Shown here piece by piece: positions 8,346 through 15,545 of a stretch of 18,120 nt of DNA. The DNA is taken from the NCBI GenBank assembly GCA_013152795.1, contig JAADFS010000033.1:1-18120 (forward strand). The letters run 5' to 3'. Every line of letters begins with the position of its first letter. The stretch's first letter is position 1. The DNA comes from Deferribacteres bacterium. Lineage in GTDB: Bacteria > Nitrospirota > Thermodesulfovibrionia > UBA6902. Both the position numbers and the translations under genes were made by a program. The notes under the pieces are model-generated. The model made no database searches. It saw only the letters and a list, made by a program, of their open reading frames with translations, and had not been told where the DNA came from.

Positions 8346-9420
8346 ACCCGCCTTGTCTTTTCAATCTCCTCGGAACATGCCCGCAGAAAGGGTCTTCTTC
8401 AAGATAGTCCCCGCACATGGCGTATGCCCTTGCCCGGCAGCCGCCGCATACGTGTATGTATTCGCAGGAGCCGCACTTCCCCTTGTATTTCCTGAAGTCC
8501 CTCAATTCCCTGAACAGGTCCGAGTCCTCCCAGATATCCCTGAAGGATTTCTCCCTGATATTGCCTGCTGCTTTAGGGAAATAGCTGCACGGCAGGACAT
8601 TGCCGTCAACGTCGATAAGCGCTATCACCTGTCCGGCGATGCAGCCCTTGGAGCCGCCGGTTGAAAACTTGAGGCTCCTGCGCTCGAACTTTTTCCCTTC
8701 CTCCTTCTGTTTCTGCAGCACGATCCTGTAATAATGGGGCGCACAGGTGGGCCTTACAAGCATGGAGTCTTCGTTTTTCTCCATCTCGTAATGCCACTCG
8801 AGTATCTCCTCGTAGTCCTCTTTCGGGATGAGCTCTTCCATAATGTCCATGCCCCGGCCCGTGGGAACGATCATGAACATGTACCACGCCGCGGCCCCCA
8901 GGTCCTTTGCCAGCCGGTACACAGCGGCGATGTCCTTCCGGTTCCGCCTGGTAAAGGATGAGTTGACAAGAAATTCAATGCCGTGTTTCCTGAAAAGCCC
9001 TGCAGCGTTTATCGTGCCTGTGAATGCGCCTTCCTGCTTCCGGAAATCATCATGCACCCCCGCAGAGGCGCCGTCAAGGCTGAGGGACACCATCCTGATG
9101 CCCGCCGCCTTGATTTTCCCGCATACCTCAGCGGTGACGAGGGTGCCGTTGGTGGCAAGGCACATCCTTAAACCCTTGTCAGTGCCGTACCGGGCTATAT
9201 CAAAGACATCCTCCCTGAGCAGGGGTTCGCCGCCGGAGAGGACAACGACGGGCATGGCATAACTCGTGATGTCGTCGATAATCCTGTATGCCTCTTCCGT
9301 GGAGAAATCAGGGTGTTCCCTGACCTCTGCGCCGGAAGAGGAGCGGCAGTGAACGCAGGCGAGATTGCACCTTCTTGTTATCTCCCATGCAATCCATTTC
9401 GGTTCAAAATTCTTGATCAT
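8344..9420 (-). CDS. ahbD: Radical SAM/SPASM haem b synthase (AhbD-like)
   Basis: Radical-SAM enzyme with a C-terminal SPASM-type region. AhbD oxidatively decarboxylates two propionates of Fe-coproporphyrin III to vinyls, forming haem b. The N-terminal cluster motif is CNLACVHC (Cys18, Cys22, Cys25). VVLSGGEPLLREDVF and LATNGTLV follow the core fold. The auxiliary cluster cysteines include GSKGCIAGQ, LPCSYF and CGSCEYIHVCGGCRARAYA near the end. WIAWEITRRCN, TAWYMF-type and RPTCAPHYYRIVLQK segments resemble AhbD rather than AhbC or NirJ, as I remember those families. AGGA lies six bases before the ATG. It sits between hemW and hemE on the same strand. A different haem-modifying or peptide-modifying radical SAM role cannot be ruled out. 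Confidence 0.78.
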   Translation of the reverse strand: MIKNFEPKWIAWEITRRCNLACVHCRSSSGAEVREHPDFSTEEAYRIIDDITSYAMPVVVLSGGEPLLREDVFDIARYGTDKGLRMCLATNGTLVTAEVCGKIKAAGIRMVSLSLDGASAGVHDDFRKQEGAFTGTINAAGLFRKHGIEFLVNSSFTRRNRKDIAAVYRLAKDLGAAAWYMFMIVPTGRGMDIMEELIPKEDYEEILEWHYEMEKNEDSMLVRPTCAPHYYRIVLQKQKEEGKKFERRSLKFSTGGSKGCIAGQVIALIDVDGNVLPCSYFPKAAGNIREKSFRDIWEDSDLFRELRDFRKYKGKCGSCEYIHVCGGCRARAYAMCGDYLEEDPFCGHVPRRLKRQGG

Positions 9421-9440
9421 TCAAAATCCTATCACCTTGT

Positions 9441-9586
9441 AACCCTTACAGTGGCATATGCCCGTGATTCGTGTCCGTTGTTCGTGACCGTAAAAGACAC
9501 ACAACAGAAACGGACACGGTTAACCGACACGGAGAACGGCCTTTTTCCCGTTTTTTCCGGCAGACTCCCCTGCACGTTTATGCAAA
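9441..9586 (+). repeat. Near-complete TTAA-type repeat element between hemW and ahbD
   Basis: The left end is CCCTTACAGTGGCATA (9443-9458). The right end is CTGCACGTTTATGCAA (9570-9585), preceded by CCGGCAGACTCCCC (9558-9571), the reverse complement of the GC block found next to the ends at 15447 and 16811. Inside is a perfect 10-bp inverted repeat, CGTGTCCGTT at 9470-9479 against AACGGACACG at 9509-9518. The total is about 146 bp and fills most of the 199-base gap. The outermost right bases (expected TTAAGG) have diverged. Confidence 0.65.
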
Positions 9587-9619
9587 GCGGGACATATCCG
9601 ACAATTAAGCTTAACCTAT

Positions 9620-10777
9620 TTACATAAATTTCTCAAAAACCTCATTTGAAAGAAGGAGCCCTTTCCGCGTAAGCCTCAGGCTGGTCTCATAGGAACAGGC
9701 CACGCTCACTATCTCCACCAGTCCGGCATCCTCAAGCGTGCTTATCTCTTTGCTGTAGCGGCTGAGAATGTTTTGCCTGTAGAGCCTCGCAAGAGACTCC
9801 AGGCACAGGCCCTCGGTTTTCCTTAATCCGAGAAACACGGCCTCCGACAGTGCCCTGTCGCCGGTTATGTCCTCGGCATTACATGCAGGACGCCCGCTTT
9901 CCGACACGGCCCTGATATATTCATCCAGGACGGGTGTGTTGCAGTATCTCTTTCCACTTAAGAATGAATGCGCCCCCGGGCCGACCCCGTAATACTCGCC
10001 CCTGTCCCAGTAATTCAGATTGTGCCTGCATTGCCAGCCGGGCACGGCAAAGTTGGATATCTCATAGTGGATGAATCCCTCGGACTTTAAATAGTCGATC
10101 GTGTATTCGTACATCTCTATGACGGTTGCCTCCTCCGGGAGCCTGAACCTGTTTTCCGCGCGGGGGGTGGCGGCATTCAACTGCTCATAAAGCACCGTCC
10201 CTTTCTCCACGGTCAGCTCATATGTGGAGATGTGCTCGGGCATCAGGCTCACCGCCTTCCGGAGGGTTTTCTTCCAACTGTCCATATCCTGCCCCGGGAT
10301 CCCGTATATCAGGTCTATGCCTGTATTGTCAAACCCTGCATCCCGCGCGATACGCACCGCCTGCTCGGCCTCGCCGGGCGAGTGTATCCTGCCCAGGAAC
10401 TCAAGCTCGGCCCTGTTGAAGGACTGGACCCCTATGCTGATTCTGTTTATGCCCGAAGACCGGATGAGCCCGGCCTTTTCCCTGTCCAGGGTACCGGGAT
10501 TTGCCTCGATCGTGGCCTCATAATCCTCCATGAACCTGAAACGGCTGAAGATGCGGCTGATCAGCTCCGCAAGCATGCCGGCCGGAAGCACCGTGGGTGT
10601 GCCGCCGCCTATGTAGAGAGTCGACAGGGCCGTGCCCTCCGGTATCCCGGCTAACTCTTTCTGCAGCGCTTTTATACAGGCATCCGCCTTTGCAGGATCA
10701 TACACTCCGGATACAAAATCGCAGTAAATGCACCTTTTCACGCAGAAAGGGATATGGATGTAAAGTGACCCGGGCAT
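9620..10777 (-). CDS. hemW: HemW-type radical SAM haem chaperone (coproporphyrinogen oxidase-like)
   Basis: Radical-SAM protein of the HemN/HemW family. The cluster motif is LYIHIPFCVKRCIYCDF (Cys12, Cys16, Cys19), with the CxxxCxxCDF form of HemW; true HemN has an extra cysteine (CxxxCxxCxC). LYIGGGTPTVLP, a SAM-binding segment, and YYGVGPGAHSF in the HemN C-terminal domain also fit. HemW binds haem and passes it to acceptors such as respiratory proteins, and has no shown decarboxylase activity. The start is ATG at 10777 (MPGSLYIHIP), the family N-terminus. The frame is open to an ATG at 10861, but that extra segment reaches into a repeat and lacks family sequence. No Shine-Dalgarno is visible before 10777. 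At 385 residues the length is normal. It is probably the first gene toward ahbD and hemE. Confidence 0.88.
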   Translation of the reverse strand: MPGSLYIHIPFCVKRCIYCDFVSGVYDPAKADACIKALQKELAGIPEGTALSTLYIGGGTPTVLPAGMLAELISRIFSRFRFMEDYEATIEANPGTLDREKAGLIRSSGINRISIGVQSFNRAELEFLGRIHSPGEAEQAVRIARDAGFDNTGIDLIYGIPGQDMDSWKKTLRKAVSLMPEHISTYELTVEKGTVLYEQLNAATPRAENRFRLPEEATVIEMYEYTIDYLKSEGFIHYEISNFAVPGWQCRHNLNYWDRGEYYGVGPGAHSFLSGKRYCNTPVLDEYIRAVSESGRPACNAEDITGDRALSEAVFLGLRKTEGLCLESLARLYRQNILSRYSKEISTLEDAGLVEIVSVACSYETSLRLTRKGLLLSNEVFEKFM

Positions 10778-10860
10778 GAATAATTTTAACAGATGATGTG
10801 TGCCTTTTTCTTCAGCACGTGCAGTGGCAGGTTGTATCATTTTCATTATTTGTGAATACA

Positions 10861-10982
10861 TTAATGTTGCATAAACGTGCAGAAAAGGTCCGCGTTGCGG
10901 GTTCCTGGTTCTGAGTTCAACGGCTATGAAGAGGGTGCAGGGGGGAGGAGGGGCGGTATTTTTATACCACTGTAAGGTTAAC
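10861..10982 (-). repeat. Complete TTAA-type repeat element upstream of hemW
   Basis: The element begins TTAATGTTGCATAAACGTGC at 10861 and ends ACCACTGTAAGGTTAA at 10982, with TTAA at both borders. The right end is the inverted form of the end seen at 15447 and 16811; the left end matches the CTGCACGTTTATGCAA type seen at 9570 and 14050. The interior holds TGAGTTCAACGGCTATGAAG and a purine-rich GGGGGGAGGAGGGGCGG run. It is 122 bp, in opposite orientation to the copy at 9441. It occupies the first part of the 321-base non-coding gap 10778-11098. Confidence 0.7.
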
Positions 10983-11041
10983 GAATATGGCTGTGCTCAC
11001 AACCACTGATGACGACGGAGGAAGATATAATTTCCACATAA

Positions 11042-11062
11042 TAATGCCGTAAGTGGCATATT
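11042..11062. repeat. Short palindromic remnant resembling two fused repeat ends
   Basis: ATGCC-GTAAGT-GGCAT (11044-11059) forms a 5-bp stem. The left arm plus GTAAG recalls the inverted repeat end (TTATGCC..GTAAGG) and the right arm recalls GTGGCATA of the direct end, as if two ends had collapsed together. It lies directly upstream of the tRNA promoter -35 and could equally be a chance palindrome. Confidence 0.3.
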
Positions 11063-11090
11063 GACTTTTTAAATTATTTTACAGTATGTT
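11061..11090 (+). promoter_or_regulatory. Promoter of the initiator tRNA gene
   Basis: TTGACT at 11061-11066 and TATGTT at 11085-11090 are separated by an AT-rich 18-base spacer. The tRNA begins 9 bases after the -10, close to where transcription would start. The bases around it are clearly more AT-rich than the rest of the window. Confidence 0.6.
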
Positions 11091-11098
11091 ATATATGT

Positions 11099-11175
<77 letters not shown>

Positions 11176-11185
11176 AAGAAAAATC

Positions 11186-11217
11186 AAGGACTTACGGAAT
11201 CCCGTAAGTCCTTTTTT
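11186..11217 (+). terminator. Rho-independent terminator after the initiator tRNA (possibly bidirectional)
   Basis: A perfect 12-bp stem, AAGGACTTACGG (11186-11197) with CCGTAAGTCCTT (11202-11213), loop AATC, is followed by a run of T. On the other strand the stem is followed by GATTTTTCTTT, so it may also end transcripts from the AddB-like gene, whose stop is at 11284. Confidence 0.93.
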
Positions 11218-11283
11218 GTGTCCGGTTTATGTGCCGCGCGCCCGCGGAACTTTTTCATCGACTGCCGCTATAACTCCCGGCCT

Positions 11284-14028
11284 TCAGGCGCCGCCCCTGC
11301 ATAACGGGCTGTGGCAGCAGTACCTGCACTCCACCTCCCTTGCCGGCTCGGCAGGGAATATCCCGTTTCTTATGGCTTCCGCAATCTCTCCGGCCTTACG
11401 CACGGCATCCTGCACGAATTCCTCCATCCCCGTCCTCCTGGGATACCAGCGCACCCTGCCTTCCTTCAGTGAATAATAACCCACCCTTTCCACCGGCTCT
11501 GAGAAGTTTCTCTGCCACATGGCCGCATAAAGCGGCAGTTGAAGGCTGTCCGCGTCAGGCGTTCCGGTTTTATAGTCCAGGAGCGAGACCGTGACCCCTG
11601 CTGCATCCGGCGCATCGTGTGTTCTGAAGTCCACCCTGTCGATCAACCCTCTCAGCGCAAGTCCGCTGATCTCGGCCTCTATATGCTTCTCAACTATGCG
11701 GGGAGCGAACCCCTGCATCCTTATATCCGCCTCCTGTTCTTTCAGCAGGGGCAGGAGCGTCTTAAATATCTCCCTTGCAACCCTTGACCAGAACGCACCT
11801 ATGGGAAACTCCTTCAGGCTTTTCTCAAGCCCCCGGAATATCTTTTCCTCCAGTGCCTCGGGTTCAGTGTCGCCGTCTCTGAATAGGTATTCCATTGTCC
11901 TGTGCGCCAGGGTTCCCCACAGTCTTGCCTGAACCTCAAACCGCGGCGGCCTCTGCATTTCAAGGCCGAGCACTTTCTCGATATAAAAACGCAGCGGGCA
12001 TTTCCTGTAATAATCAATGCCCGTCACACTGAAAGGTCCCTTTGCCGCAGCCGCACTCAGCCTGCGCAGGGCAGCGCGCGCCTCGGTGCTGAAATGCGTC
12101 TTCCCCCACCGGAAGATTTCGGCCTGCGGCCGGCCCTTGTCAGCAGCCCCCTCCCTGATGAGGACATCTTCTTCTGTAAATATGTCCGGCTCCGGCGGCT
12201 TCATGCCTGCGGCCCAGTCAAGAAAGGGCGAGGGGAGAAGAACCTTGTCGCCCTCTGAAGAGGGACAGGAAAAAAACGGCTCAACGGCGGAGACATTAAG
12301 GAGTCTCCTGAAATATGATCTCTGCCTCCTGAGGTAATATTCAAGATAAGGCATTCCCAGGGCCTTTTTGACTTTTTCCGGCAGTATGGGGTCAATGTCG
12401 GGCCTGGACGGAAAGTCCCCTTCCAGCATTCCCCCGAAAAACAGCGCACCGGTCTCGATCCCTGCCGCCAGCTCAAAGGGAACAACCCTGACCCCTTCCC
12501 TGTCCGTGTCCGAGCCCTTCAGGTCCTGCAGGAGATACTTCAGATAAAACACCGGCTCCTCAAGGCCTTTATCCCCTGTGCCGCAGAGACCGGCAAACCT
12601 TCTCAGTTCGGAAAGGCTGTGGCTGATCCTGGCTGATACCGCCTCTCCGGAGAGGCCCGCACCCGGAATATCCATGCCGCGTAAGAACCCGAGTGCGTCC
12701 AGTGCTGATTCAAATGCATCGGCGAAAGACGTGATATCTTTTCTCTGCCGGATGTCTTCCAGGATACCGATTATCCGGTTCAGTCCCTCCTGGAATTCAT
12801 CGACCGGCCCCCTGTCATATGCGGTGATGTCCTCCGGCGCTGAGTTCAGGAGGGTTTCCCTGATGGAGAGCCAGTGGTCTTTTCCCTTGACTATGCCGGC
12901 GGCGTATGAATAGCTCACGGCCCGCTCCCTGACAACAGGGGGGATTTTCTGAAAGTACGGTGAAGTAAGAAAGGCGAGAAAATCATTCCGCGAGTAATCC
13001 CCTTCAATACAGGCGATCATGTCCTGCAAGGCCATGAAAGGCTGCGCGGCGGACAGGTTGTATTCCTCCACGTTCAGGGGGATGCCGTATTTCCGGAAAA
13101 TTCTCCTGGTCATGTGGATATACTTTGAAAGCACGGGGAAACATACTGTTATCTCCCATGGTTTAAGGCCGTCGAGGATGAGCTTTTTTATGTTCCGGGC
13201 GATTCCCTCCACCTCCTCTTCCATGGAGGAATAGATGTAATAGCCTGCATTCTCCCTGTGCGCCGCGGCCTCCGCTTTCCTCACTGTTGCCGGGGTGATT
13301 TCCGCTTTGAAATACTCCAGGATTCCCGTATCCTCCTCGGCGAGGAGCCAGGCCTTATGCGATTTATCTATAAGCGCCCTGAGGATTTCCAGCTCCAGGG
13401 GTGTTGGGTCAAAAAAACCGTCGACAACGACCGCCTCAGCCGAGAATGAAGAACCCGGGGCATTAAACCTCTCCCTGATGAGCGGAATGCTGTTTTTCAG
13501 CACGCCCTCATGGTCGATGATGTTTTTCTCTCTTAATTCATCTTCGTAAGACCGGAGGATTTCCAGTGCCTCCACCGCCCTGCCGGCGGCCTTTTCATCA
13601 AATATCAGATGCCTTATCTCATCTTTTAACCGGGCAATGTCCTGCCCCGGAATATAGTGCCTGATCTTCTCCAGCAGGCCGGATAAAAGCCTTGCATGAC
13701 CGATGCTCCTTTGGCCGAGTTTTTCACAGAGTATAAGAGTTTTCATGCGGTCGGAGATTATGCTCTCCGCCGCGTATGCATCGTGGAGACCTGCGGCAAG
13801 CTGTCTTATTGTAAGGCACTGAAAGGGGATGTAAGCGGATTTGCCGGTGGCCGTGCGGAAATAATTGAAGAAACGGTCACGCACCGCCTCAAGGATGAAA
13901 TTGTTCGGCCCGAGATACAGGATGCGGGAATAATCATTATCAGGGCAGAGGGTGATGATTTCCCTGAACACGGCCTCTCTCATGTGCCTGTCACCCGGGG
14001 GAGATATGAAAAGAGTTGTTTTTGTCAT
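11284..14028 (-). CDS. AddB-like PD-(D/E)XK nuclease with Fe-S cluster motif
   Basis: A 914-residue protein related to the AddB/RexB half of AddAB, which processes double-strand breaks for RecA loading. The N-terminal two thirds is a helicase-like region without a Walker A motif (LFISPPGDRHM at 6-16), as in several inactive AddB ATPase domains. The C-terminal nuclease shows VDF with Asp800 and DYKTG with Asp818 and Lys820, the PD-(D/E)XK core. Cys677 (YYRKCPLRF) and Cys901, Cys904, Cys910 (CRYCCHSPLC) form the four-cysteine pattern that holds an iron-sulphur staple in AddB. It is shorter than Bacillus AddB (about 1,150). No addA helicase gene is adjacent on either side, so the partner must be elsewhere or absent. 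The start at 14028 lies against a repeat fragment and has only a weak ribosome-binding site. Confidence 0.82.
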   Translation of the reverse strand: MTKTTLFISPPGDRHMREAVFREIITLCPDNDYSRILYLGPNNFILEAVRDRFFNYFRTATGKSAYIPFQCLTIRQLAAGLHDAYAAESIISDRMKTLILCEKLGQRSIGHARLLSGLLEKIRHYIPGQDIARLKDEIRHLIFDEKAAGRAVEALEILRSYEDELREKNIIDHEGVLKNSIPLIRERFNAPGSSFSAEAVVVDGFFDPTPLELEILRALIDKSHKAWLLAEEDTGILEYFKAEITPATVRKAEAAAHRENAGYYIYSSMEEEVEGIARNIKKLILDGLKPWEITVCFPVLSKYIHMTRRIFRKYGIPLNVEEYNLSAAQPFMALQDMIACIEGDYSRNDFLAFLTSPYFQKIPPVVRERAVSYSYAAGIVKGKDHWLSIRETLLNSAPEDITAYDRGPVDEFQEGLNRIIGILEDIRQRKDITSFADAFESALDALGFLRGMDIPGAGLSGEAVSARISHSLSELRRFAGLCGTGDKGLEEPVFYLKYLLQDLKGSDTDREGVRVVPFELAAGIETGALFFGGMLEGDFPSRPDIDPILPEKVKKALGMPYLEYYLRRQRSYFRRLLNVSAVEPFFSCPSSEGDKVLLPSPFLDWAAGMKPPEPDIFTEEDVLIREGAADKGRPQAEIFRWGKTHFSTEARAALRRLSAAAAKGPFSVTGIDYYRKCPLRFYIEKVLGLEMQRPPRFEVQARLWGTLAHRTMEYLFRDGDTEPEALEEKIFRGLEKSLKEFPIGAFWSRVAREIFKTLLPLLKEQEADIRMQGFAPRIVEKHIEAEISGLALRGLIDRVDFRTHDAPDAAGVTVSLLDYKTGTPDADSLQLPLYAAMWQRNFSEPVERVGYYSLKEGRVRWYPRRTGMEEFVQDAVRKAGEIAEAIRNGIFPAEPAREVECRYCCHSPLCRGGA

Positions 14029-14044
14029 TTTGCAGCCCGCAACT

Positions 14045-14074
14045 CTCCTGCACGTTTATGCAACATTAAGGTTA
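14045..14074 (-). repeat. TTAA-type repeat end abutting the AddB-like gene start
   Basis: Plus-strand CTGCACGTTTATGCAACATT followed by AAGGTTAA ends at 14074. It is the same end type as 9570-9585 and the left side of the element at 10861, here with the full outer TTAACCTTAA on the minus strand. Its interior side points at the ATG at 14028 and holds GGAGAG and GCGGG, the only purine-rich stretch that could serve that start. The rest of the 130-base gap up to 14158 shows nothing I recognise. Confidence 0.6.
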
Positions 14075-14158
14075 AGACAAAGATTAGAGATTATTGTAAT
14101 GTCCGGGGGCAGGGAAAATCAAAGGCGGTATGCAAACACGCGCAGGACGGGCGTATGC

Positions 14159-15373
14159 CTACAGGTAATTCTCAAGCTTTATTTTCCAGCGGGCCGGCGA
14201 TTCATAACTCTTGACCCTGTCTCCGCCGCCGTTTAAAGGCTGCGCGAGGTCTACGTCATAGGGGGTGACGTACCTGCCCTTTTTCATATCATAGACAATC
14301 CTGACGGTCGGATGCAGCAGGCTTTTCTCCCCGCGATCGAGGATTATGCCGAGCAGGCCGCTTTCCAGGCTTACAAGCGTACCGACAGGGTATATCCCCA
14401 TGCACCGGATAAACTGGTGCACCAGTTCCTTGTTAAAGTGAAACTCGCCCCATTCGAAAATTTTTCTCAGGGCCTCGGTGGGCAGCATCCCCTTGTGATA
14501 GCACCTGTCCGATGTTATTGCATCATACACATCCGCAATCGCCGCCATCTGGCCGAATTTGCTGATTGCATCCCCTTTCAGGCCGTTGGGATAACCTGAT
14601 CCGTCAAACCGCTCGTGGTGCTGGGCGGCTACAAGGACGGAGACTTCATCAATGCCGGGATATTCCTTCAGGATACGCCGTCCGTGCTCCACATGCTCCT
14701 TGATCTTTGCAAATTCATCCTCGGTCAGTCTGCCCGGTTTGTTGAGGATTTCAAGGGGCACCTTCATCTTGCCGATATCATGCAGCAAGGCCCCTGTGCC
14801 GATGATTTTTATAAGCTCGGGATCCAGACCGAGATGCTTGGCGAAAGAGATCATCAGCACGCTGACGCCCACGGAATGAAAAAAGGTATACTCATCCGTT
14901 TTCTTGATCCTGCCGAGGCTTGCCAGGGCGTCCTTGTTGCGGAATATGGAATTAACCATTTTGCCGACAACGTGCTCCGCTTTTTCAAGCTCCAACTGCC
15001 TGCCGAGCCGTATGTCCTCCATGATTTTCTGGACGGTTTTCTTTGCCTCTTTTTTGATTTCCTTGGCCCGTATAAGCTCTTCCTGCACGGAGACGCTTTT
15101 TATATTATCCGGTTTCGGCTTGGCAGCGATCCTGTTGAGCTCGGCCTGTATCTCCTGCTTCACTTCCTTCTCTGTCGGCGCACCTGCAACGTCCAGTCCC
15201 TTGTCCGTGTCAATGTACAGTTCGCGTATGCCGGCATCGATGATCTTCTCAATGGTTTTGTCGTCCCTGATCTTTGCGCTGTTGGTCAGGAAAGGATGCC
15301 GCAGCCACCCGCAGTTGAAATCATGGACATACATTCCTACCTTTAACTGTTCGGTTTTTATCTTTTTTATCAT
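14159..15373 (-). CDS. HD-GYP domain protein with N-terminal DUF3391 (paralogue 1)
   Basis: Probable cyclic-di-GMP phosphodiesterase. The N-terminal DUF3391-type region (about 1-65) begins MIKKIKTEQLKVGMYVHDFN and contains ELYIDTDKG. A charged, probably helical linker (about 66-130) leads to the HD-GYP domain. HDIGK is at 199-203, and the signature HHERFDGSGYPNGL begins at 252, with all GYP residues present, so activity is plausible. The C-terminal 60 residues (LVSLESGLLGIILDRGEKSLLHP..) form a beta-rich tail common in this architecture. No signal peptide or transmembrane segment is seen, so it should be cytoplasmic. A closely related gene lies just upstream on the same strand, and a repeat end separates them. 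What it controls (motility, biofilm, other) cannot be told. Confidence 0.9.
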   Translation of the reverse strand: MIKKIKTEQLKVGMYVHDFNCGWLRHPFLTNSAKIRDDKTIEKIIDAGIRELYIDTDKGLDVAGAPTEKEVKQEIQAELNRIAAKPKPDNIKSVSVQEELIRAKEIKKEAKKTVQKIMEDIRLGRQLELEKAEHVVGKMVNSIFRNKDALASLGRIKKTDEYTFFHSVGVSVLMISFAKHLGLDPELIKIIGTGALLHDIGKMKVPLEILNKPGRLTEDEFAKIKEHVEHGRRILKEYPGIDEVSVLVAAQHHERFDGSGYPNGLKGDAISKFGQMAAIADVYDAITSDRCYHKGMLPTEALRKIFEWGEFHFNKELVHQFIRCMGIYPVGTLVSLESGLLGIILDRGEKSLLHPTVRIVYDMKKGRYVTPYDVDLAQPLNGGGDRVKSYESPARWKIKLENYL

Positions 15374-15446
15374 GACCGTGTTTTTTTTCCGCCTCCGCTT
15401 CCCCTTTAGATAGTGTTTTCGGATTTTTTATGCCATTTCCTTACAG

Positions 15447-15502
15447 TTGACCTTACAGTGGCATAAAATACCGCCGGCGGGGCAGGGGAGTCTGCCGGGA
15501 AA
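15447..15502 (+). repeat. TTAA-type repeat end with GC palindrome, upstream of HD-GYP 1
   Basis: Starts TTGACCTTACAGTGGCATAA, continues AATACCGCCGGCGGGGCAGG and GGAGTCTGCCGGG. GGCAG and CTGCC around GGGGAGT can pair as a hairpin. It aligns over about 55 bases with the copy at 16811 with only a handful of differences. A second fragment, TTTTATGCCA at 15428-15437, is an exact inverted match to TGGCATAAAA of the same end. The interior runs toward the HD-GYP 2 stop at 15546, with no recognisable far end. Confidence 0.7.
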
Positions 15503-15545
15503 GCTTTATTCTGCGATACCTTCCGGTGGACAGGAGACAAGGGGC

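Noticed and set aside
8273..8347. N-terminal extension of HemE to 8347
   Set aside because: The extra 25 codons translate repeat sequence; the ATG at 8272 has a strong GGAGG and the family N-terminus.
9620..10777. Oxygen-independent coproporphyrinogen dehydrogenase HemN
   Set aside because: The cluster motif is CxxxCxxCDF, lacking the extra cysteine of HemN, and the N-terminus and length are those of HemW.
10778..10861. N-terminal extension of HemW to the ATG at 10861
   Set aside because: The added 28 residues have no family match, and the upstream ATG lies at the border of a repeat element. MPGSLYIHIPF at 10777 is the normal start.
10987..11052. 21-codon open frame beginning MAVLTTTDDDGG
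   Set aside because: No ribosome-binding site, follows a repeat border, and runs into the palindromic remnant; nothing supports translation.
14615..15346. 243-codon open frame on the plus strand
   Set aside because: It lies wholly antisense to the HD-GYP gene at 14159, and its translation has no recognisable domain; the HD-GYP frame has clear catalytic motifs.
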